NCBI GenBank assembly: GCA_030744095.1
Contig: JASLRF010000194.1
Location: 1-7,571 of the forward strand
Origin: Pirellulaceae bacterium
Lineage (GTDB): Bacteria; Planctomycetota; Planctomycetia; Pirellulales; Pirellulaceae
Length of the DNA: 7,571 nt
Direction of reading: 5' to 3'
The notes beneath the pieces are model-generated. The model searched no databases and was not told the DNA's origin. It saw only the letters and a list, made by a program, of their open reading frames with translations. The translations under genes and the position numbers were made by a program. The first letter of the stretch is position 1; every line of letters begins with the position of its first letter. Shown piece after piece: positions 1-5,949 of the stretch.

Positions 1-21
1 GGTGAATGGTGAATGGTGAGC
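1..21. repeat. Heptamer tandem repeat at window edge
   Basis: Three 7-bp units in a row read GGTGAAT, GGTGAAT and GGTGAGC, the last with two changes. The array touches the left edge, so its full length is unknown. It lies 22 bases beyond the stop codon of the GYF_2 gene, in what is probably intergenic DNA. It looks like a simple-sequence array. No function can be read from it. Confidence 0.7.
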
Positions 22-42
22 GGCGTGGCTTCGTCCGAAACG

Positions 43-1755
43 TCAGTTTGTCTTGGGCCGCTGCTCGGTGACACGGATTGTCATGAGCTGTTGCTCTTGT
101 ATCCGAATGTTCATTGGTTGCCCGGCTAATTTGCCTGCGACGGTTCCATGAATGTGAAAGGTTTCGCGTGCATTGCTGACGCGATGGTGTTTGCGGTCAT
201 ATTCCACCGTGCCGTCGGCTTGGTCGACTGTGAAATCAGCAGAGGTAACGCGAAATCCCAGGGGGCCAGCTGCGGCCTTCGCTTCCGGTGGGGTGAACTC
301 AAGCGCGTGTCGAAAACTGATGGACTGCAAATCGCCGTGTACATCATTACCGATAAACGTCGTGGTTCCAGACCACGAGCCAAAAGGTGAAAAGTCATGC
401 GTTATTTGCCGCACGTACGGTTGTCCCTGAGCGACGCTGTCGTCGGGGTGGAAAAAGGTAAGCTGTGCCAACTCTTTCCACCCGTCTTCATCAATCACCG
501 AAGTCAATTGCAGGCCTGTGCTGCCCGGCAATGTGACTGGCAGCGAGAACCTGTTTTTCTTGAGGCCGGTGAATTCGACGACTTCGTCATGTTCATTCAG
601 CTTAAACGTATATTGCTGACGCTCCAGTAACTTCAGTGACTTGGTGAACATGGCGCGTGACAGATCGTCGGCGTGATCCAAGAATGTGCGTTCGATGATC
701 TGCACGACCTTTCGAGAGCCGTCAGCCGCGCGAGCCGCAATCTCAAGTTGTGAAACAATACGATATCGCAGCTCTTGTGGAAGTGTCATGCCGGGTATCA
801 CAAAGGTCGGCCTACGATCGATTTCCAAGGTCTGGAACAAGACGCGCGGGCCGTCGTCTTTGGGCTGATCGGTGCTGTGCGGCAAGGGGGATGCCGTCGT
901 GCTTTCCGTTGCAGCACTGCGTAGTCCGAGGGGCTCCGTGGAAGGAACGGGAGTGACAGGAACGGTGGGCGGCTTTTCCACCGTAGGAGACGGCGTTACG
1001 TCGGTGGGACTGCCAGCGGAATCGGAATCGGCGTTCGCGCTGTGACGTGCCGAGCGGTTCGTTGGTGAGGGACCAAAGCCGGACGCCATTCCGCCAACCG
1101 GCAGCGGAGCTGGGTTGCTCTTAGCTGGATTGCTCTCAGTTGGATTGCTCTCAGTTGGATCGGCCGAGGCGGTCGTCATTTGTCCATCGTGGGTCTTCTG
1201 GCTCGCAGTCGAATTCGGAACCGCACCGACGGCGACTTGCGATTCGCTGTCGTGGCTTGACTTCGTGCCAACCACATGGCCAATCCAGAAACCGCACACC
1301 AAAATCGCAACGCCGATCGCCATCCAGACCGCTCGAAACGCCCACGATGCGCCTGGCGCGCGGCGGCTTTGTCTTGAGTGGTGCTCACTGGGTTCACGAT
1401 CTGAAGTCGTTCGCTTGATGGCCTGTTTCGCGGCGGCTGGTCGAGTCGGTTCGACGCGGGGCGGTCCGATGGGAGGTGGACTCTCGACGGGATGTGCCGC
1501 GGACGAAGCGGCTGCCGTATCAGGGTTTGGTGGCCGAGCAACCGAATCCCCATCCAACGGGAGTCCAGGCAGAGGAGGCGGGGCAACCGGCGTTGCCAGC
1601 CCCAACGATTCGGCCGTCGCCCAATCGCCCATACCTTCTCGCCACACCAAATCGGTGGCGGCGATTTCGCAACGGCCGGCACGCTGGCTCAGATCTTCGC
1701 TCGTCACGGGGCCCTTGATGCGACCGCCAATCGCGTAATACCATTGCGCCGTCAC
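43..1755 (-). CDS. GYF_2-domain single-pass membrane protein, function unknown
   Basis: A 570-aa protein that starts at GTG. The start is supported by AAGGAG eight bases upstream and by the GYF_2 domain beginning at once. Residues 5-50 match the GYF_2 (DUF4339) pattern: WYY near the start, a GPV turn, then LVWREGMGDW. Residues 55-140 are Pro-rich and basic. A hydrophobic helix spans about 141-162, preceded by RRAPGASWAFR, so the GYF_2 head should be cytosolic. Residues 163-300 are low-complexity Ser/Thr/Pro with TESNP-type repeats. Residues 302-568 form a folded-looking, beta-rich domain with no catalytic motif I recognise; it loosely recalls planctomycete DUFs such as DUF6263, but I cannot assign it. 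GYF domains bind proline-rich peptides and GYF_2 may do likewise, so an adaptor or scaffold role is an inference. The nearest upstream gene is 173 bases away, so operon membership is uncertain. Confidence 0.9.
   Translation of the reverse strand: MTAQWYYAIGGRIKGPVTSEDLSQRAGRCEIAATDLVWREGMGDWATAESLGLATPVAPPPLPGLPLDGDSVARPPNPDTAAASSAAHPVESPPPIGPPRVEPTRPAAAKQAIKRTTSDREPSEHHSRQSRRAPGASWAFRAVWMAIGVAILVCGFWIGHVVGTKSSHDSESQVAVGAVPNSTASQKTHDGQMTTASADPTESNPTESNPAKSNPAPLPVGGMASGFGPSPTNRSARHSANADSDSAGSPTDVTPSPTVEKPPTVPVTPVPSTEPLGLRSAATESTTASPLPHSTDQPKDDGPRVLFQTLEIDRRPTFVIPGMTLPQELRYRIVSQLEIAARAADGSRKVVQIIERTFLDHADDLSRAMFTKSLKLLERQQYTFKLNEHDEVVEFTGLKKNRFSLPVTLPGSTGLQLTSVIDEDGWKELAQLTFFHPDDSVAQGQPYVRQITHDFSPFGSWSGTTTFIGNDVHGDLQSISFRHALEFTPPEAKAAAGPLGFRVTSADFTVDQADGTVEYDRKHHRVSNARETFHIHGTVAGKLAGQPMNIRIQEQQLMTIRVTEQRPKTN
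1111..1155 (-). repeat. 15-bp in-frame tandem repeat in the GYF_2 protein linker
   Basis: Three 15-bp units lie head to tail; the second and third (1126-1140, 1141-1155) are identical and the first (1111-1125) differs at three positions. On the coding strand they give the pentapeptides TESNP, TESNP and AKSNP (residues 201-215), just after the membrane helix. Because the unit is a multiple of three, copy-number change would alter linker length without breaking the frame. Confidence 0.85.
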
Positions 1756-1763
1756 TAGCGAAA

Positions 1764-1769
1764 CTCCTT
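1764..1769 (-). promoter_or_regulatory. Ribosome binding site of the GYF_2 gene
   Basis: AAGGAG on the minus strand, eight bases before the GTG at 1755. It fixes the GTG as the start and is the best Shine-Dalgarno match in the window. Confidence 0.75.
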
Positions 1770-1889
1770 GACGAACCGTTCAACGTCGGCTCATAAATGC
1801 TTGATCATTAGGACAACGACCGGTCGCAAAGCCGTGAGATTTCTGGACAGGATTCTGTGACGAGTTCGGCTACGACGCCTCAGAAAGGA

Positions 1890-1903
1890 TGTGACTTATC
1901 ACA
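1890..1903. promoter_or_regulatory. Short perfect inverted repeat in the 1756-1928 gap
   Basis: TGTGA-CTTA-TCACA is a 5-bp perfect dyad with a 4-base spacer. It lies 25 bases past the stop of the zinc-ribbon gene and about 135 bases before the GYF_2 start. The half-sites resemble CRP-type half-sites, but the CRP consensus has a 6-base spacer, so a CRP-family operator is only a weak guess. It could also be a chance palindrome or a minor hairpin. I see no convincing -35/-10 pair and no terminator with a T-tract elsewhere in this 173-base gap. Confidence 0.25.
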
Positions 1904-1928
1904 GAAAACCAGATCAGTTGGTCGAACG

Positions 1929-3563
1929 TTATTCAGCGCTTGGCAATGTGGCGTGCAGGCCATCCAAAATCACCCTGGTTGCTTCGCCCTGATAATCCTT
2001 CAGGTCTTGTTGTGGTGAATCCAGAATGCTGCCCAGGACCAAGATCTTGTCTTGCCGTTGATAGTCGCCGGACGGGTCATTGATGCTGACTACTTTGAGC
2101 ACACTCTTGTTCGGCATGACCAACGACGTAACGTAATATGGGGCTGCGAAATCGATCGAATCAACGGTACCACAAACAACGAGACCATTATGGGGCCGGC
2201 TGTTCTTTATCCAGCTGGGAGCTACCTTGCCGATCAGATCCAGCTTGGCTGGCTGCTTCCCGACGCCAAGTGCGAACTTGCCAACTTCATTGACTTCAAC
2301 GGACGCGGAAACCTGGTCGACAAACGTGATTGCTTCGCCAAGTCCCGCCATCGTCATGTAAAACTCCTTCGCCAACGATAGTTGTTTAGGACCCGGCTCG
2401 GTGGATGAGCTGTCCATGGCGGTACTAGCACTGACGGCCCCAGTGAGTCGCGATGACAATTGGTCTACCGAAATCTTGGGTGCATTTCTCACACCTTCGA
2501 AGTCGCCCGTTGCTGCCGGCGGCGGTGTCGGTGTTGGGGCGGGGGGCGTCGTCGTCGGGGGCGGTGAGATCGGTGGATTTGAGTCGCCACTATCACCCGG
2601 TTGCGATTCCTCGGGCGTGGCATCAGTCGCGGTTGGAAAAGACTCCAGATTAATCATGGGGACTTCGATGTCAGGTTTGGTGCCTAAAACGTCATCTTCG
2701 GTTTCCGTCGCCAGCGGCGCGAGAGGATCCGAGGAACTATCACCGCTCGATGGCTCCTTACCGTCATCAGGCTCTGCCGCGTCACCGGCGGGAACTTTGC
2801 CAGTGTCGGAAGTTTCGTCTTTGCTGTTCTTCTTATTCCGTTTCTTTTTCTTCTTTTCGCCTTGCTTCTTGTTGGGATCGGGCATGCCATCAAACGAAGC
2901 TGTCGGCAACTCGGGGTTGCCGACGTCGTCAAAGTTGAAGCTTCCCAAGGAAGGGCTGGAAGAATCTTGCTGTGATTCCGTTGCGGCATTCTTCTCGACG
3001 ACCGCGTTGCCACGAAACTTGGGATGAACCAGAAAGGCAGCAAAGCTTGGAACCTTCGGGCCCAGTTCGATGGGATCGCGTTTATAATCACCTGGCAACC
3101 ACCACAGAATCAGCTGCCCGATCGTGAGACCGATCACCCCGCCACCGACGATCTTGACCATTTCCTTGATGGCACTCTTTTGGGGGCGTTGCGAACGGGC
3201 GCGTCGTGTGGTTACGGTACCTGCCGACCCCGAGGTCACCGATCCATCTTCGAAAGCAAACGCTGGGGCGGAATCCGGCTCCGTACTGGAATCTTCGAAT
3301 GAGAATTCTTGGGTGGCCGTCTTGCCTTCGCCGTTGGAGTCGGTGACCAGGTCTGTTCCCGAGAACGTCTTCTTCGAGGGCGAGAAAGCGGCATCGGCTG
3401 CCCCCGGGTCGTTCAATACGACGAGCATCGGGGCCAGGCGATCGAGCGCTTCGGCCAATTCAAACTCCTCCACGCAGAGCGGGCATTGCACCCGCGCTTC
3501 AGCGCTGGCATTAGCCGGCATCCTGACCTGTTCATCGCATTTCGGACAGTTAACCGTCGTCAT
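1929..3563 (-). CDS. Zinc-ribbon single-pass membrane protein, function unknown
   Basis: A 544-aa protein. I chose the ATG at 3563 because GGAG sits six bases upstream and the zinc ribbon then begins at residue 4; a GTG at 3590 would add nine residues (MPSPPLETL) and is less likely. C6/C9 (CPKC) and C27/C30 (CPLC) form a two-CxxC zinc ribbon, like the MJ0042-type fingers common in planctomycete proteins. Residues 50-130 are acidic with a basic end (RRARSQRPQK), followed by a membrane helix at about 136-157, so the zinc ribbon should be cytosolic. Then come a Lys-rich block (232-248), an acidic Ser/Asp stretch and a Pro/Thr tract (about 330-350). Residues 392-542 look folded and beta-rich, with blocks such as GTVDSIDF and DKILVLGSILDSP that hint at an OB-like fold; that is inference. 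No enzyme motif is visible. A regulatory or scaffold role is possible but unproven. Confidence 0.88.
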   Translation of the reverse strand: MTTVNCPKCDEQVRMPANASAEARVQCPLCVEEFELAEALDRLAPMLVVLNDPGAADAAFSPSKKTFSGTDLVTDSNGEGKTATQEFSFEDSSTEPDSAPAFAFEDGSVTSGSAGTVTTRRARSQRPQKSAIKEMVKIVGGGVIGLTIGQLILWWLPGDYKRDPIELGPKVPSFAAFLVHPKFRGNAVVEKNAATESQQDSSSPSLGSFNFDDVGNPELPTASFDGMPDPNKKQGEKKKKKRNKKNSKDETSDTGKVPAGDAAEPDDGKEPSSGDSSSDPLAPLATETEDDVLGTKPDIEVPMINLESFPTATDATPEESQPGDSGDSNPPISPPPTTTPPAPTPTPPPAATGDFEGVRNAPKISVDQLSSRLTGAVSASTAMDSSSTEPGPKQLSLAKEFYMTMAGLGEAITFVDQVSASVEVNEVGKFALGVGKQPAKLDLIGKVAPSWIKNSRPHNGLVVCGTVDSIDFAAPYYVTSLVMPNKSVLKVVSINDPSGDYQRQDKILVLGSILDSPQQDLKDYQGEATRVILDGLHATLPSAE

Positions 3564-3569
3564 CAGAGT

Positions 3570-3573
3570 CTCC
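3570..3573 (-). promoter_or_regulatory. Ribosome binding site choosing the zinc-ribbon gene start
   Basis: GGAG on the minus strand, six bases before the ATG at 3563. It favours this ATG over the GTG at 3590, which has no purine-rich element at a suitable distance. Confidence 0.5.
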
Positions 3574-3597
3574 AGGGGAGGTGATGGCACTACGCAC

Positions 3598-3677
3598 GTC
3601 TGGCGAGGCTGTGCCTCAGACCGACGCGAGCTATCGCTCGGTCGTGGCGACCCGCTCCCCGACCAACCTGCGGTCGG
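3598..3677. repeat. Cluster of three hairpins, REP-like, in the 3564-3803 gap
   Basis: Three inverted repeats follow one another. The first (3598-3621) has GTCT/AGAC plus GAGGC-TGT-GCCTC, with a 3-base bulge. The second (3622-3644) has CGAC-g-CGAGC, loop TATC, then GCTCGGTCG, with one bulged G. The third (3659-3677) has CCGACC, a 7-base loop, then GGTCGG. None has a T-tract, so none is a typical intrinsic terminator. They lie 35-115 bases upstream of the zinc-ribbon gene and beyond the end of the peptidase gene, where they could be transcribed as 5' leader or act as an intergenic repeat. Shared modules with 5409-5521 support a dispersed family. The rest of the gap shows no clear promoter. Confidence 0.6.
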
Positions 3678-3783
3678 TGCCTGTCGCTGAAAACGTGACT
3701 CATTTGTACAGATAAACCTGATACCAGCTTTCTAGTGTAGCAACGCCGATGCACGGATGGCTAGGGTTTCCCGGTCTTAACCG

Positions 3784-3821
3784 TTCACTCTAGGCCATAA
3801 AGCTCACTCCAGGCCATAAAG
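3784..3821 (-). repeat. 19-bp tandem duplication over the peptidase stop codon
   Basis: Units 3784-3802 and 3803-3821 agree at 17 of 19 positions. Each contains the coding-strand string for Tyr-Gly-Leu-Glu followed by TGA. The copy at 3803-3821 supplies the working stop (3804-3806). The other copy lies just beyond it and, in a different frame, again spells YGLE-stop. Confidence 0.9.
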
Positions 3822-5312
3822 CGGAGTGTATTTTGACCGCAATTGGGACAACAAAGCCTCGTGCCCCAGCGGTTTTCCCGTGACGGACTCCACCAGTTCA
3901 TTCGCGGAATAGCACTGGCCCGGTTTGTGGATGCGATCTCCGAGCCAATCCAGGAGCGGCCGAAATTCGCCCTGGGAGAATTGGACGTCCAATCCCCCAA
4001 GTTCGTTGTCCGCCGCCGCAAAAAACTGCGCCGCGTACAGGTTGCCCAGGGAATAGGTGGGGAAGTATCCGATCAGCGCGGCACCCCAATGGACATCCTG
4101 GAGCACGCCGTCTGCATCGGTCGGTGGTTCGATGCCCAAGTAGTGCCGGTATTTTTCCCGCCAGGCTTCTGACAGATCGGTGACGGTAAGCTCGCCGTTG
4201 ATGAGCGCCTGCTCTAATTCGAAACGGATGATAATGTGCAAATTGTACGTCGCTTCGTCAGATTCGACGCGAATCAACGACGGTCGCACGTCGTTAATGG
4301 CGAAAAAGAAATCGTCCAACGCAACGTCTTGCAGAGATTGTGGAAACAGCTCTTGGGCCAGCGGGAAAAAATGTTGCCAAAAAGCACTACTGCGACCGAC
4401 GAGGTTTTCCCACATTCGCGATTGTGATTCGTGAATACCCAGAGAGATGTAGCTGCCTGGCGGCAGGCCGTATTGACTGGATCGAAGTCCTTGATCGTAG
4501 ATCCCGTGGCCGGCCTCGTGCAGGATACCGAAAAAGGCCATCGGGAAAAAATGGTCGTCGTAACGTGTCGTGATGCGGCAATCGTCCGGTCCCATTTCCG
4601 CGCAGAACGGATGATCCGTAACATCAAGCCGGCCGCGCTGGAAATCGAAACCAATCTTGGCCGCTGCCTGACGGCCGAACGCCTGTTGATCGGCGATGGC
4701 AAACTCACGTCGGAGGATCTCCAATTTGGGACGACGACTGCTGCCGGCGATGGCCGCTACTAACGGCACCAGTTCCTGGCGAAGTTCCTCCAAGACTCGT
4801 GCCACGTTCGCCGTTGTCTCTCCCGGCTCGTAGTCATCAAGCAGCGCATCATAGGGTGATTCGACGTAGCCGACTGCCTCGGCTTGTTCGCGTTTGAGTT
4901 CAATGATTTCGCTAAGTACGCCAGCAAACGATGCGAAGTCGTTGTTCTTTCTCGCCTCGACCCAGGCCTGTTGGCCAAGTACGGATGCTCGACTAAGCGC
5001 TTCCACCAATACTTGGGGCACCTTGGTCAGCTTGTCAAAATCACGTTTCATCATGCGAATGGTCGCACCGGTGTCGCTGTGTGGATCATGCGCCATTTCA
5101 CTGTCGTTCAGTTCTGCCAGCCATTCCCCAATTCTCGCGTCCGTTCGGTGTGCATGGACCTTACCGGAGAAATACGCGATCTGATCCGCGCGGTAGGCAC
5201 CGGCAGCAGGCGGCATGAGCGTGCGTTCGTCCCACTGTAGAAGTTCCAGTACGGAGCTCGTCAGGGCGATTTCACGAGCGTGCTCGCAAAGTTGTTCGAA
5301 GGTGGAAGGCAT
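3804..5312 (-). CDS. M32 metallocarboxypeptidase (carboxypeptidase Taq family)
   Basis: A 502-aa cytosolic peptidase that removes C-terminal residues from peptides using one divalent metal ion; there is no signal peptide. All M32 motifs are present in order: HPF (H234-F236), DCRIT (D244-T248), the HExxH site HEAGH (H265, E266, H269), HESQ (H294-Q297, with E295 the expected third metal ligand), IIRF (ending F364), and the late GYFPTYSLGN block (415-424). The N-terminal LLQWDERTLMPP (24-35) is also typical. Length fits the family (about 500 aa). I start at the ATG at 5312 because the family begins there; the reading frame stays open upstream to an ATG at 5573, but that stretch is repeat DNA. 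No Shine-Dalgarno is evident before this ATG. The stop lies in a 19-bp duplication. It appears to be transcribed alone, with palindrome-rich gaps on both sides. A general role in peptide turnover is likely. Confidence 0.96.
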   Translation of the reverse strand: MPSTFEQLCEHAREIALTSSVLELLQWDERTLMPPAAGAYRADQIAYFSGKVHAHRTDARIGEWLAELNDSEMAHDPHSDTGATIRMMKRDFDKLTKVPQVLVEALSRASVLGQQAWVEARKNNDFASFAGVLSEIIELKREQAEAVGYVESPYDALLDDYEPGETTANVARVLEELRQELVPLVAAIAGSSRRPKLEILRREFAIADQQAFGRQAAAKIGFDFQRGRLDVTDHPFCAEMGPDDCRITTRYDDHFFPMAFFGILHEAGHGIYDQGLRSSQYGLPPGSYISLGIHESQSRMWENLVGRSSAFWQHFFPLAQELFPQSLQDVALDDFFFAINDVRPSLIRVESDEATYNLHIIIRFELEQALINGELTVTDLSEAWREKYRHYLGIEPPTDADGVLQDVHWGAALIGYFPTYSLGNLYAAQFFAAADNELGGLDVQFSQGEFRPLLDWLGDRIHKPGQCYSANELVESVTGKPLGHEALLSQLRSKYTPLYGLE

Positions 5313-5332
5313 GTTAATTGTCAGCTTGTGGC

Positions 5333-5386
5333 AAGGTTCAGGTTGCGGCAGGGTTACAGTTTGTGGCTGGGTTACAGGTTGTGGTC
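5333..5386. repeat. Imperfect 18-bp tandem repeat, about three units
   Basis: Units start at 5333, 5351 and 5369. The second and third share GGGTTACAG-TTGTGG with one difference inside that core; the first is more diverged (GGTTCAGGTTGCGG). The repeat lies 20 bases upstream of the peptidase ATG and runs into the left arm of the inverted-repeat element that follows. On the minus strand it reads in frame with the peptidase as PQPVTQ, PQTVTL, PQPEPC, but I regard it as non-coding. Confidence 0.65.
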
Positions 5387-5498
5387 TCCCGACCCAGCCA
5401 CGTGTCGTGACCGCAGGTCTCCCTTTCCGAACACTAAACGCAAACTTCGGTTGCGAAGTGGAGACCTTCGGTCGCCGGAGTGTCCCGGTCGGGAGACC
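5383..5498. repeat. Nested inverted-repeat (REPIN-like) element
   Basis: The outer arms GGTCTCCCGACC (5383-5394) and GGTCGGGAGACC (5487-5498) are perfect reverse complements. Inside them a second pair, 5409-5422 and 5460-5473, pairs at 13 of 14 positions (GACCGcAGGTCTCC). At the core, 5444-5459 forms a 6-bp stem with a GTTG loop. Each outer arm is also a small palindrome; the right one extends to CCCGGTC-GGGA-GACCGGG (5484-5501). GTTGTG (or its complement CACAAC) lies just outside both arms, which suggests defined ends. This matches the layout of REP doublets or a small MITE. No transposase is in the window. It fills most of the roughly 300-base gap 5313-5615; no clear promoter is visible there. 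Confidence 0.7.
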
Positions 5499-5576
5499 GG
5501 GGCACAACAGGTTGGTCGGGGCACAACAGTGTATGATGGGAGACGGGGACACAACAGTATCACCGGGGTACAACAG
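5499..5576. repeat. Four spaced copies of a GGGG-CACAACAG motif
   Basis: GGGGCACAACAG occurs at 5499-5510 and 5518-5529, GGGGACACAACAG at 5545-5557, and GGGGTACAACAG at 5565-5576. Start-to-start spacing is 19, 27 and 20 bases, and the spacers differ. The array abuts the right end of the inverted-repeat element and its first copy overlaps that end, so it may be repeated copies of the element's terminus. The rest of the gap up to 5615 holds only a CGGCCGGCCG palindrome (5589-5598). Confidence 0.75.
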
Positions 5577-5615
5577 TGAGTATTCAGGCGGCCGGCCGAC
5601 CAGCGTGGGGCCACA

Positions 5616-5843
5616 TTATTCGTACCCTAGGTTGCGTTCGACCTGTCGCGATTCTTCGCTAAGCCCTGTCAGTTCACTATTTGCCGGTGGCGTCCCTAAA
5701 ACGCTGCCCCAATCTGGCGCGAAGGATTCTTCGCTGTCAGCATTGAGTCGCATGGTCGCACAGCCCGTCAGCGAGATCATCACGGCGATCAGTATGACCG
5801 CGGCCATGTTGTAAAGAGCCTGGTTATCGATGTTCCTTGGCAT
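5616..5843 (-). CDS. Small predicted lipoprotein, function unknown
   Basis: A 75-aa protein with a lipoprotein signal: a short polar head, a hydrophobic run (about 14-24) and a lipobox LTGC with the lipidated Cys at 28. The mature part is only 48 residues, acidic and polar, ending SRQVERNLGYE. There is no known domain. The start at the ATG at 5843 is preceded by GGTGA seven bases upstream, which fits the anti-Shine-Dalgarno; a second ATG at residue 13 would leave a very short signal head. It lies 97 bases downstream of the outer-membrane-like gene on the same strand, so co-transcription is plausible. The mature protein would be anchored to a membrane. Small lipoproteins of this sort are common in planctomycetes, but I cannot name a family. 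Confidence 0.8.
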   Translation of the reverse strand: MPRNIDNQALYNMAAVILIAVMISLTGCATMRLNADSEESFAPDWGSVLGTPPANSELTGLSEESRQVERNLGYE

Positions 5844-5913
5844 TCTTATCTCACCCTTGAGTGTCTTCGAATGTCGCCAGAAGTCCGAGGATGCCGCGCG
5901 CAGTCTTCCGGGT

Positions 5914-5949
5914 TGTTTCGACCAAAATGTCGTGTTTCGATCAAAATGT
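5914..5949 (-). repeat. 19-bp-period duplication over the outer-membrane gene stop
   Basis: TGTTTCGACCAAAATGT (5914-5930) and TGTTTCGATCAAAATGT (5933-5949) differ at one of 17 positions and are offset by 19 bases. The right copy contains the end of the gene, coding Thr-Phe then TGA (5941-5943). In the left copy the matching triplet is TGG on the coding strand because of the single difference. Confidence 0.88.

Noticed and set aside
1115..1738. Plus-strand open frame of 207 aa
   Set aside because: Antisense to the GYF_2 gene; its composition mirrors the low-complexity linker and it has no domain.
2536..2564. G-rich run with possible G-quadruplex
   Set aside because: It is the complement of codons for the Pro/Thr tract and needs a 10-base loop; codon composition explains it.
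2401..3027. Plus-strand open frame of 208 aa rich in Gly, Ser and Val
   Set aside because: It is the antisense shadow of the Ser/Pro/Asp-rich linker of the zinc-ribbon gene and has no recognisable domain.
3785..4021. 78-aa minus-strand frame ending YGLE
   Set aside because: It is a frame-shifted shadow of the peptidase 3' end; it shares the last residues only because of the 19-bp duplication.
5313..5573. Start of the peptidase at the ATG at 5573, giving 589 aa
   Set aside because: The extra 87 residues are encoded by palindromes and short repeats, have no domain, and M32 proteins begin at the ATG at 5312.
5499..5576. CRISPR-like array
   Set aside because: Units are only 12-13 bp, spacers are 7-15 bases and uneven, and there are no cas genes.
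5215..5814. Plus-strand frame of 199 aa across the repeat region
   Set aside because: It overlaps the peptidase 5' end, the repeat elements and the lipoprotein gene in antisense, and has no domain.
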